Part shown: piece after piece, positions 55,296 through 64,000 of the stretch | Layout: each line of letters begins with the position of its first letter | Numbering within the stretch: the first letter of the stretch is position 1 | Assembly (NCBI RefSeq): GCF_029784155.1 | Contig: NC_073691.1 | Coordinates: forward strand, 90,850,722 to 90,914,721 | Source: Uranotaenia lowii | Taxonomy: Eukaryota; Arthropoda; Insecta; Diptera; Culicidae | Reading direction: 5' to 3' | DNA: 64,000 bases | Notes under the pieces: model-generated | The model's database searches: none | Told to the model about the DNA's origin: nothing | Seen by the model: the letters and a program-made list of their open reading frames with translations, nothing else | Translations under genes and position numbers: made by a program

Positions 55296-56166
55296 TGTAA
55301 CGGTTCACGAAGAAATAATCCCTCATGGGAGGAATATACAGGCATAGGACTCTGTGTAAAAGATACCCAGAGGGGGAAATATGGAAAAGCTTTCGGTATA
55401 ATGGAAAACCCTCCAAAGGTGATGAAATAACTTATCGTTATTTAGTCAGCCGCTCAGGTTACTGATGGCGGTTTTTCCTAAACGAAAAAAGGCGGGAAAG
55501 TTGACCTCAGGGGAAGAATGCAAGTAAGACCCTCTTAGACATTTGGTTTTGCTGTCGAGAAGTTGGCTATTTGGAAGTTTTCGAGTCGTGGCTTTTAAAT
55601 TCGTGGAATTTCACTATTTTTGGCGGTTATTTTGTCGGCCTTGTGAACCCGGAAATATTGTTCCGAAAAGATCCGCGCGAGCGTTAAGTTGCCCAGTGGT
55701 TACAAAAAAAAACCAGAAACGGACCCGCAGTCGATCCTGTCCGGAGGAACTTAGCTGGAAGTGCCTGTATGCGGAAGGAGCTCGATTTACCGGTAAGTCT
55801 TTCCATCTTTCTGTTTCTGGGTATATTTTACCGTAGCGGCGGTATAGGAGATCCATTTGTGGATTATTTTGTGAACATAGCCAACTCAATACAAACTTTT
55901 CATTATCGCGATTACTTCTTTCTGTGCCGATTTGATTAGAATCCCCCCTGAGAGCGAGTCCGGGCTTTACAGCGACTTCTGCACATCAATTATTATTATA
56001 ATTGTTGGCGCTAAAGTGCTAGAAGTAAAAGTACGCAAGAAGAGCTAATAATTTAATTTTTAGGTGGGATCATTAGGTACTTTATTGGAGTTTGATCGTC
56101 TCATCTGGTGCGTTTGTTTATCGTTGGTATTCCTATAGAAATACTGTGATAAAAAAGACCTCGACA
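55296..56166 (+). mobile_element. Solo LTR (871 bp) with 4-bp duplication
   Basis: The insert starts TGTAACGGTT and ends GACCTCGACA (TG…CA). AGAT is present on both sides (55292-55295 and 56167-56170). Excision rejoins the RTE frame (VAR-FRTRVRN). No internal coding region or second repeat is present, so it is best explained as a solo LTR left by recombination. A four-base duplication fits a gypsy-type element. Strand is undetermined in principle. Confidence 0.78.
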
Positions 56167-56935
56167 AGATTTAGAACACGGGTTAGAAACCTTACAATGG
56201 TCCAGTGTTATGCGCCAACCTATTTACGTTGCCGATTTGCAGAAGAAAGACCAGTTTTACAGTCAATTGAACAGCGTGGTTGAGGAAATTCCGAAGGGTG
56301 ATATTCAAACCCATTTGGCCGACTTCAACGCAAAGATTGGCTTCGACAATCAGGACCTTGAGCGCATCATGGGGCGCCATGATCTAGGACAGATGAGCGA
56401 AAACGGAGAGCTGTTTGTAGAATTTTGTGACAACAACAACATGGTGATCGGTGGATCGCTCTTCCCCCATCGACCAGCATATAAGGTCACTTGGGTATCC
56501 CGAGGTGACCGAACAGAAAATCAAATTGACCACATATTCATCAGTCGAAAATGGAGAAGGAGCCTTCTTGATGTCCGCAACAAACGAAGCGCAGACATTG
56601 CATCTGACCATCACCTCGTCCTTGGCGAGATACGACTGCGAGTTGCGCGTGTCCTACGGCGCGAGGAGAAAGTCGGGTATCGATACGACGTCCGCCTGTT
56701 GGAGAATCCAGAGGTGAAAAGGGCATACGTTGGACAGCTAGAATCCCGAGCCTCGGAATTGCCGACAGACGGAACAGTCGAAGAATAGTGGTGTAGAATC
56801 GAGAATGCTTTTATCACGACGAGCCATGGTACTCTCGGTAAAGTTTGTGGACGAAGAAGTGAATGGATGTCGAATGAAACTTGGAGGATGGTCGATGATC
56901 GGAGAAAGGCGAAAGTCGGAATTGAGCAGGCATGT

Positions 56936-59463
56936 TGTTACATTATCTTGGATCTGATTAAAATTAACAAACATGTTGTGAGAAGAAACATTCGTGTAGG
57001 GGAGAATGAGGATACTTGATCCCTGGGGATACTTGATTCCTTAGCTATATCTCGAAACTGGAATGTTTTACAAAGATCAAATGTTCTAGAAAAATATGCC
57101 AAAATGAGCAAAATAACAATGCTTGTAGTTTAAAAATTTTTAACAAAATAATTGTTTGAGTAATTGCACTTTGTTTGAAAAATTTCACAAAATGTAACTT
57201 GAAGATCTTTTTTCATCACTTTAAAATGTTCCTTACATGGGAAAATTATGAAAAAAATATTTGTTCCAATGTATCAATCGTTCGAGCGTAAAATGAACTT
57301 CATAATGCCATATTTTCAAAGCAATGGAAAACTCTCAACTTTATTCAGAAAAAAATTTCTAAAATGTTGATTATGGGTACAATTGATCCCCTAGAGTTGG
57401 GTACAATTGATCCCCCTTCCAAACGGCATATTCTTCTTCTGAATTGATCGTTATGATTGCTGATTACGAAATCACTAATATTTATCCAAAAACTAATATT
57501 TATCAAACAATTGTCTGAAGAAAAGAGCAAAAATAATTAATTTTCTCTTAATTATAAAAAATAGCGCCTTTAAGTATGCAATATTATTAGCGTTGAGACA
57601 AAGTTATAGAATTTTCTTCTTATGTCTGCTATAAATTGTGAAATGAGAACAAACATGACCAAAATAGTCTATTAACATTCTATCTTGGGGTTTTGTTTGA
57701 TTTTTATACAAGGATTAGGGCTTCCTGAATAAAAGATCAAGTCTCCTTCAATAGGGGATCAAGTCTCCCCTAACTTCAGAAAAATCGCATTTTTTTTACT
57801 CCCACGAAAATGCTTCTAGTTCATCAACGGGTTCAAGTATCGTTCTTATTTTTGGAGCATAGAAACTTGAAGTTACAAGCTGTCAGAAAATGTCAAAGAC
57901 GGCGAGTTGCTAAATTTTTCCAAAAAGATATGGTGAAAATAAGAAAAGGGGATCAAGTATCCCCACTCTCCCCTACTTAAATAACGTGCAGAAATCACCT
58001 GAAGCACACTTCAACCGATTCCGAAATCGAGACTGATCCTGCAGACAGAACTGCAAACCTGGCAAAAAATAGCTTATTACATCATTATCAGGTAATCCAC
58101 AATTGCATCGGATTATTTCGAATGAACTAATCTCATTTTAACTGTAGTGTGCCTAACATCATCAAGACCGAAAAGCTAACGACATCAATCTAACCGAACA
58201 CGGGAAGCATCGGAACCATCGCAGACCTATACACGGTACAAGAAGTCGAACGAATATTGCCTCACAATCGTAGGCAAAGGAGCATCAACATCCGGCTCAC
58301 CTGAAAAGAGAATCCTACCAGAATCCACCGCATTACAGGTACAAATCAATGTCATAAACCTCCCAGTGAGCTAACCTAATCAATTCACACATAGGGTGAA
58401 CCGACGTCGTGTCCTGGGAAGATCAGACTTTCTGAACAGACCAGATGAATACATGGTCCTTAACAACCAAGTAAAACTGACATTGAATATTTATCGCAGT
58501 TCATACAACGGATTCTCTCAATCACAGGTAGAAATTGAGGCTGAGTGTCGACAGAGCATGCGCAGCACCGCACGTGAACCAGTTAATTCGAAAAGGTCCT
58601 CAACAGAGGTAGGATGTTCACAAATCATGATCTGCAGGCTTGAAACTAATGAAATTTTCTTAGGACCTTTTTTGAATCGGTTCTAACTCCCACAGAAAAC
58701 GCCTGCAAGGCTGCAACGACAGTCCAACATCTGAGTCGCCTTGGATCAGATCAACTGTGGCAAACCCCTCATCAACCATGTGCGTGTGGCGCAATTTGTT
58801 TTGATCGAAGTCACCTTTCCAGGGTGGACTGAAGCATGCGTATCACTGGAATGTTGTGAACGAAGCATGAGCGGAGAGAGGCGAAATCATCATTGTCAGC
58901 TCGAGATCATCATCATCGAATGTTGTGCTCAGACTTGCGAATGATTGCATGGACAGTCGAGCATGTATGCATGTAGTACCCGAAAAAGTGACGGAGCCGT
59001 GTGAGAGTGTGTGAAAGAAAGCCGAGCCAGTGTGCGCGCATGCATAGGATTTGCACGCATCCTAGATTCGCTCACACGTGTAAGCGGATAGCACGTTGCC
59101 GTTTAGACGAGTGTTCGAGACCGGGGCCCCGTCGACTGCAAGCAGGGGAAGCTGATTTATTGGCAGCGGTACCGAGGATGACAGGTGCTTAGTAATAAGT
59201 AGTACCTTAATGTTAAGTCGAAACAGTTTACATTTATAATGCAATATTTTGCTGTGATGCTTCTTGAGATTATAAGATGCCTTTAGCATCATATCACCAA
59301 ATTTGATACGTGCTTTTTTTTCGTTATTTGAGCTTATGGTTGAGCCAATATATGAGCCATATTTGAGTCTTTTCTGACGAGGCCATCGAGTGTCAGTTTG
59401 TCGATTCCGAGTTTCAATTGCGAGATTGGTATGCCAAAGATCAATATTAGCAAAACTGTTACA
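56936..59463 (+). mobile_element. LTR-like insertion (TGTTACA ends), 2.5 kb, carrying a MITE
   Basis: The insert begins TGTTACATTATC and ends AAAACTGTTACA. ATGT flanks both sides (56932-56935, 59464-59467) and excision restores GGCATGTACC in the RTE linker, identical to the uninterrupted copy at 28-30 kb. TG…CA borders and the TGTTACA start resemble BEL-type LTRs. Terminal direct repeats were not seen, so it is either a long solo LTR with inserts or a rearranged element. The interior outside the MITE (57976-59463) holds several short tracts but no gag-pol. Confidence 0.65.
56999..57973. mobile_element. MITE, 'GATACTTGATCCC' family, complete copy
   Basis: Left end GGGGAGAATGAGGATACTTG and right end, inverted, GGGGAGAGTGGGGATACTTG, both continuing ATCCCC and flanked by TA (56997-56998 and 57974-57975). 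The phrase recurs inside: GATCCCTGGGGATACTTGAT at the left end, GGGTACAATTGATCCCC twice near 57375-57415, and CAAGTCTCC twice near 57740-57770. It matches 2879-3807 in inverse orientation. Confidence 0.88.
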
Positions 59464-60390
59464 ATGTACCGGGTCAGCCAAAGCAGCCGCCCGCTTACGA
59501 TATGCGAAGCTGGAAAAGGCAGTTAAACGAGCTTGTAGACGAGACAAGAGAGCCTGAACAAACTCCCTAGCCGAAGAGGGAGAAAGATCCGATTACTTTA
59601 TGACATTTCTCGCCGCCTCAGTGGTGCAAGGACTAATGCAAGAATGCCGCTGAAAGACCGAGCAGGTCAGTTATTAACCGATCGAACAGATCAGTTCAAA
59701 CTTTGAACAACTCTTCCGAGTCACGAATAGCGATGGCCAACAGAATCCGCAGCTCGAAGCGCCAACAGTAAGTCGCATAAATGGCGTCAACTCGGAAGCG
59801 CCCTCGCTGGCTGAAATAGAAGCGGCAATCAAAAACATGAAATCCAACAAAGCACCTGGGATCGATTGCATTCCTGCTGAAATGCTGAAAGCCGACTATG
59901 CCCTGTCAACACAAATGTTACACCGTTTTTTCGCTGACATCTGGGATACTGCAACATTCCCGGCCGACTGGATGCAGGGTATCCTCGTAAAGGTCCCGAA
60001 GAAAGGAGACCAGACCGAGTGCGGTAGCCGGCGAGGCTTAACGTTGATCTGTACAACCCTCAAAGTACTCTGCAAAGTGATCCTGAACAGGATCCAGGAG
60101 AAAATCGACGCTACACTCCGACGGCAACAAGCTGGATTCCGATCCGGCATTCATGTGTGGATCACATCACAACGCTACGAATCATACTGGAACAAATCAA
60201 CGAATTCCAGGACTCTCTTCTGCTGGTGTTCGTTGATTTCGAAAAAGCATTCGACCGACTTAACCATGAAAACATCTGGGCGGCTCTAAGGCGAAGAGGA
60301 GTACCAGAGAAACTAGACCATCTCATCGAAGCACAATACGAGGCATTTTCGTGCAAGGTCTTGCACGATGGTGTCTTGTCCGAACCAATC

Positions 60391-61060
60391 CACTATGGGG
60401 AAAGTGGTGGCCAAAAATCGGAAAATTTACTTGCTTTGAATGACGTGTCATGTATAGGTACCATTTAATAGCCAGAGAATTCAAACCAAGATTCAAAAAA
60501 TTTCAGCCGTCTGTGATGAAAACTCATTGCGCCACAGACATCAAAACTAGCAAAATTGTGAAAATTGTAGAAAAAATGCATTTTCAACAAAAGCATTTTC
60601 TTAGCGAATAATGGTTCAATTTTTGAATGTAATACACCGTTGGAAAGGTAATTGTCTGAACTTTAAAATGGGTGTTGGTTTAAAGGTTACACAGGTAATT
60701 TAAATTACCAAAAAATGGGTAATTTTTTGAAAAAAATATATGTTTTTGGTCTAAGTTGGACTATATCTAACGAGCAGGGCCGAACAGTCTCAACCACCAC
60801 AACAGTTTAGTTTAGGGTCTATACTGTCTACGGAACGAAAGTCAGCTGCAGTTAGCTGCGGATGAGCGTCATTTTGGCACAAATCGACAGCTCTGAAAAT
60901 TTAAACACTGAAGGCAATGCACTAGATGAATTAATGGATGATGTTGAAAAACTGGATGATGATTTTGCTGTTGATGAAGATGTAGAAAATGTATAGAATT
61001 GCTTGTGAATATGATTAAGTTTTAAGAGAAATCTAATAAATAAAATTTATTATGACATTT
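60391..61060 (+). mobile_element. Insertion into the RTE copy with CACTATG end; possible Transib relative
   Basis: RTE sequence ends at CCGAACCAATC and the new sequence starts CACTATGGGGAAAGTGGTGG followed by CCAAAA. CACTATG resembles the RSS-like heptamer that starts Transib ends, and the AAAGT…TGGCCAAAA block is shared with the end at 17052. A small frame at 60862-60996 encodes an acidic tail (LDELMDDVEKLDDDFAVDED), followed by AATAAA near 61040. Transposase motifs and the right end were not found, so this stays tentative. Confidence 0.35.
60862..60996 (+). pseudogene. Acidic C-terminal coding fragment, unassigned
   Basis: A 44-codon frame from ATG 60862 ends at TAG 60994-60996. The sequence is MSVILAQIDSSENLNTEG then NALDELMDDVEKLDDDFAVD and EDVENV. 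An acidic tail at the end of the frame, with a polyadenylation-like AATAAA 40 bp later, looks like the last part of a transposase. The acidic end of the Transib-like gene at 16871 is similar only in character. No function is claimed. Confidence 0.3.
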
Positions 61061-61435
61061 TATCAATGAAAATTATGTTTTATTTAGTAGTATATTCATC
61101 CCTTTAGTATTAAAAACGGAGACAAATTATCAACTTTGTTAATGATGTTGATATATGTATTAAGTAAAAATAATGGAAACATATTTCAAAAATAATTCCT
61201 TTGATTAGTTTGAATAATTTATTTGTACGGAAAAACGGAGGTTTCGTAGACAAATAATTCTTCTCAAAATACCTGATTGGTAAACCAATACTCTTAGACA
61301 ACACATTTGGTGGTGGGGGGGGGGGTCAAATCTGGGCTACGAGGAGAGGCATGTATACGCTTACGTAGCAAATGAATAGCCCCCAGTCTAATTGTGTTGA
61401 ATTATAGTGTTCGGCATTCTGACCAACCTGCCCAA
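61061..61435. other. Stretch without recognised features; G run
   Basis: AT-rich, with a run of G at about 61315-61324 after GGTGGT. No ends or coding motifs identified. Confidence 0.4.
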
Positions 61436-62084
61436 CCCGATCAGGAGAGCATATCAAAATAATAAATCAAATATATCTCACCAAGATATTAACATCTCAT
61501 TCAGTTATAATTAAGTACTCACAATTTTTTATTTAACTTTCTCCAATCTGAATTATATCTTATTCTGATCGACAGGCTTGAACGGGGTTGAGCTCATTTT
61601 CAATTATAAATTTTTTTTTGGATTGTCCTTAAATAAAATGATTATATCTTATTTTGATATACGAATAACTTTTTCTGAAACACGGACATCGAAGTCAACG
61701 GCCCAAACCGTACGTTTATGAGTTACGCTCAACAGATTCTTGAACTAGAGTCCAAATTTTAGGAAATCGAAAATGGAACATGGTTTCAGCAAATAATGTG
61801 GGATTCCACTAGAAATTTTTTCGGAGCATTCATATCTTGATAAGTTATAATTTTGATAGGATTTGTTATGCCTAATATCAAACTATGCTATCTGAACCAG
61901 ATATAATCTTGATAAGAGCATATCAAAAACTGATATAATTTAGCTATGATCGTATAGATTTTTTGATATAATTTGAGATATTTTAACATCCTACGAGTAC
62001 TGAATTATAACTCATTCAGATAGAAAAAAATTAGTATCAAAATATCTCATCTTGATATAATTTTGTTTTTCCCTCCTGATCGGG
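61436..62084. mobile_element. MITE, CCCGATCAGGAG family, copy 1
   Basis: Ends CCCGATCAGGAGAGCATATC and, inverted, CCCGATCAGGAGGGAAAAAC. Interior rich in ATATC/GATAT words (TATATCAAGAT, TTATAACT). It matches the two copies at 62375-63695 in the opposite orientation. 649 bp, non-coding. Confidence 0.88.
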
Positions 62085-62293
62085 AAGACACAGACTCTAT
62101 GTAGGGTTACCATATCCCGCGACACCAAAAAGTGTACATTAAGATCATTTCTCCAAAAAGTTAGAAGAAACGTTAAACAGCAAAACCCTGCTCATCCGCG
62201 CTCTGCGTTTCTGAGCTCCCGCTTTATCCTAGCCATCAGCTTGACACAAGATATTATCGAACTTAGCGCCCGCATGGTATGCAAAAGGATGTA

Positions 62294-62374
62294 CAGTAGA
62301 ACCCCGCTTTTCCGAGATTGTCGGGGGAGAGACCACCTCGGATAAGTGAAACCTCGGATTAAACGAAATACATT
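62294..62374 (+). mobile_element. pogo/Tigger-like terminal sequence, interrupted
   Basis: TA followed by CAGTAGAACCCCGCTTTTCC and GAGATTGTCGGGGG…CTCGGATAAGTGAAACCTCGG has the look of pogo-type ends (CAGT…AACCCCG.TT.TCCGA with internal CTCGGAT repeats). It is cut by the tandem MITE pair beginning at 62375. The continuation after 63695 is not recognisable to me. Confidence 0.5.
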
Positions 62375-63035
62375 CCCGATCAGAAGAGAAAAACTAAATT
62401 ATATCAAGATTAGATATTTTGATTATCATTTTTTTCCTATCTGGATGAGTTATAATTCAGTACTCGTAGGATGTTAAAATATCTCAAATTATATCAAAAA
62501 ATCTATACGATCATAACTAAACTATATCAGTTTTTGATATGCTCCTATCAAGATTATATCTCGTTCAGATAGCATAGTTTGATATTGGACAGAACAAATT
62601 ATATCTAAATTATAACTTATCAAGATATCAGTGCTTCTAGAAAATTTTCTAATGGAATGTCAATAAACCACATTATTTGATAAAACCATGCCCCATTTTT
62701 GGTTTCTCAAAAATTTGATTCAATTTTATGAATCTTTTGAGCGAAACTCGTTAATGTAAGGTTTGAGCCGTTGACTTCGATGTCCGTGTTTCAGAAAAAG
62801 TTATTCGTATATCAAAATAAGATATAATCATTTTATTTTAGGACAATCCGAAAAAAATCTTGATCATTGAATATGAGCTCAACCCCATTCAAGTTTGTCA
62901 ATCAGAATAAGATATAATTCAGATTGGAGAAACTTAAAATCGAAAATTTGGAGTACTTAATTATAACTGAATCAGATGAAAATATCTTGGTGAGATACGT
63001 TTGAGTTATTATTTTGATATGCTCTCCTGATCGGG
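62375..63035. mobile_element. MITE, CCCGATCAGGAG family, copy 2 (tandem)
   Basis: Starts CCCGATCAGAAGAGAAAAAC and ends GCTCTCCTGATCGGG, 661 bp. Very close to copy 3 in the same orientation (for example GTACTCGTAGGATGTTAAAA, CCATGCCCCATTTTTGGTTT) and inverse to copy 1. Confidence 0.9.
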
Positions 63036-63695
63036 CCCGATCAGGAGGGAAAAACTAAATTATATCAAGATGAGATATTTTGATACTTATTTTTTTCTAT
63101 CTAAATGAGTTATAATTCAGTACTCGTAGGATGTTAAAATATCTCAAATTATATCAAAAAATCTATACGATCATAGCTAAATTATATCAATTTTTGATAT
63201 GCTCTTATCAAGATTATATCTCGTTCAGATAGCATAGTTTGATATTGGACAGAACAAATTATATCAAAATTATAACTTATCAAGATATGAGTGCTTCGAG
63301 AAAATTTTTTAGTGGAAGGTCAATAAACCACATTATTTGATAAAACCATGCCCCATTTTTGGTTTCCCAAAAATTTAATTCAATTTTATGAATCTGTTGA
63401 GCGAAACTCGTTAATGTAAGGTTTGAGCCGTTGACTTCGATGTCCGTGTTTCAGAAAAAGTTATACGTATATCAAAATAAGATATAATCATTTTATTTTA
63501 GGACAATCCGAAAAAAATCTTGATCACTGAAAATGAGCTCAACCCCATTCAAGTCTGCCAATCAGAATAAGATATAATTTAGATTGGAGAAACTTAAAAT
63601 CGAAAATTTAGACTACTTAATTATAACTGAATCAGATATAAATATCTTAGTGAGATACGTTTGAGTTATTATTTTGATATGCTCTCCTGATCGGG
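63036..63695. mobile_element. MITE, CCCGATCAGGAG family, copy 3 (tandem)
   Basis: Starts CCCGATCAGGAGGGAAAAAC exactly where copy 2 ends, and finishes GCTCTCCTGATCGGG, 660 bp. The junction between copies 2 and 3 is the 20-bp palindrome CCTGATCGGGCCCGATCAGG (63026-63045), with no spacer or duplicated target between the copies. Confidence 0.9.
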
Positions 63696-64000
63696 AATGT
63701 CTTGGAGGTTATGTGACTTACATGACAATTATAAATCTCTTTAAGAATATTCTAGTACTATACGACTATACCGAATTTTGTGAATATTTATTATTGTTTG
63801 CATACTCAAAGGCACTAATAGCGCTCACTGTATATAACAACAAAAAATGACAATAACATTTAAAAAATTTAAAACAAAATGTTAAAGAAATTTGTTGTAA
63901 GCTGTATTCCTTTCTTAATTTTGGCATAAGATGTGAAAAAACTTCATAAAATGAAAGAAATACGTTGGTTTTTCTGATCAAATGTCTTTCAACAAAAAAA
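63696..64000. other. Window end without recognised features
   Basis: AT-rich sequence. The 71-codon minus-strand frame here has no recognised motif. Confidence 0.4.

Larger units (their letters stand above)
54217..60390 (+). pseudogene. RTE-clade LINE (5' part) interrupted by three large inserts
   Basis: The plus-strand protein can be read across the inserts. 54217-54493 gives TRIGTWNVLTLAQQGNLAQL, EILGLSEVRWP and the end GVGFLL. 55226-55295 continues with SPQACATLIRWEPINERIIV and A-R. 56167-56935 gives FRTRVRNLTMVQCYAPT and, after a frameshift near 56225, ADLQKKDQFYSQLNSVVEEI, GRHDLGQMSENGELFVEFC, NQIDHIFIS and DIASDHHLVLGEIRLRVARV. 59464-60390 gives the linker and reverse transcriptase (MKSNKAPGIDCIPAEMLKAD, QQAGFRSG, VFVDFEKAFDRLNHENIW), ending at GVLSEPI. 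So the whole endonuclease and about half of the RT are present, interrupted and with several shifts. After 60390 the sequence changes to another element; the remaining RT is not found before 64000 and may lie beyond. The copy at 28123-30312 is the same family and served as the guide. Confidence 0.9.

Noticed and set aside
56541..56974. Minus-strand frames opposite the RTE endonuclease
   Set aside because: Antisense shadows; the same frames recur opposite the other RTE copy because the nucleotide sequence is shared.

Overview
This 64 kb window is AT-rich, repeat-dense eukaryotic DNA. It is most likely from a mosquito or a close nematoceran fly. The reasons are: three separate Tc1/mariner-type elements with a D,D37E catalytic triad (a family described mainly from mosquitoes), RTE, R1-like and CR1-like LINEs of dipteran type, very many short inverted-repeat elements (MITEs) with TA targets, and a 58-bp intron. 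I found no convincing host gene, tRNA, rRNA or CRISPR array. Almost everything recognisable is a transposon or a piece of one, so I read the window as a nested transposon graveyard. Species and family names are inferences from protein and end signatures read by eye; no database was searched.

Layout. 0-16 kb: a decayed hAT transposase at the left edge, several MITEs (1.2-1.8, 2.9-3.8, 4.4-5.9, 6.6-7.7, 12.2-14.0 and 14.4-15.4 kb), a Tc1 remnant whose two halves face each other, and a second hAT fragment. 15.7-17.05 kb: a dead Transib-type transposase (relative of the RAG1 core) with an apparent intron. 17.1-18.4 kb: an apparently intact DD37E element with a full 336-residue ORF and perfect 27-bp inverted ends. 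20.3-28.05 kb: one CR1-like LINE with a PHD finger, split by a MITE, two further DD37E elements (one carrying its own MITE) and a 1.2-kb foldback element. 28.1-30.3 kb: a 5'-truncated RTE LINE with a 12-bp target duplication.

31.8-36.4 kb: a pair of 268-bp LTRs with a 5-bp target duplication, whose interior is now an antisense, GC-rich R1-like LINE cut off in the middle of reverse transcriptase. 36.6-37.9 kb: a MITE, a 121-bp near-perfect hairpin and a MITE fragment. 41.3-42.6 kb: a satellite with an ~82-bp unit and a ~322-bp higher-order period. 43.05-43.5 kb: a hAT-type MITE with an exact 8-bp duplication. 47.5-49.2 kb: LINE fragments, including an R1-like 3' half. 50.7-52.3 kb: a second PHD-finger LINE with intact ORF1. 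54.2-60.4 kb: an RTE LINE interrupted by a TTAA-type MITE, a solo LTR and an LTR-like element with its own MITE, and cut at its end by a Transib-like insertion. 61.4-63.7 kb: three copies of one MITE, two of them head to tail, beside a pogo-like end.

How the parts fit. Because the host elements still encode recognisable proteins, removing each insert restores a reading frame. This fixes several target-site duplications (TA, TTAA, AGAT, ATGT) and gives a relative order of insertion. The one candidate for a living component is the 17.1-18.4 kb DD37E element. The least explained patterns are the shared end layout of several unrelated TA-flanked MITE families, the LINE-filled LTR element, and the PHD-LINE copy that stops inside ORF2 yet is flanked by 23-bp direct repeats.
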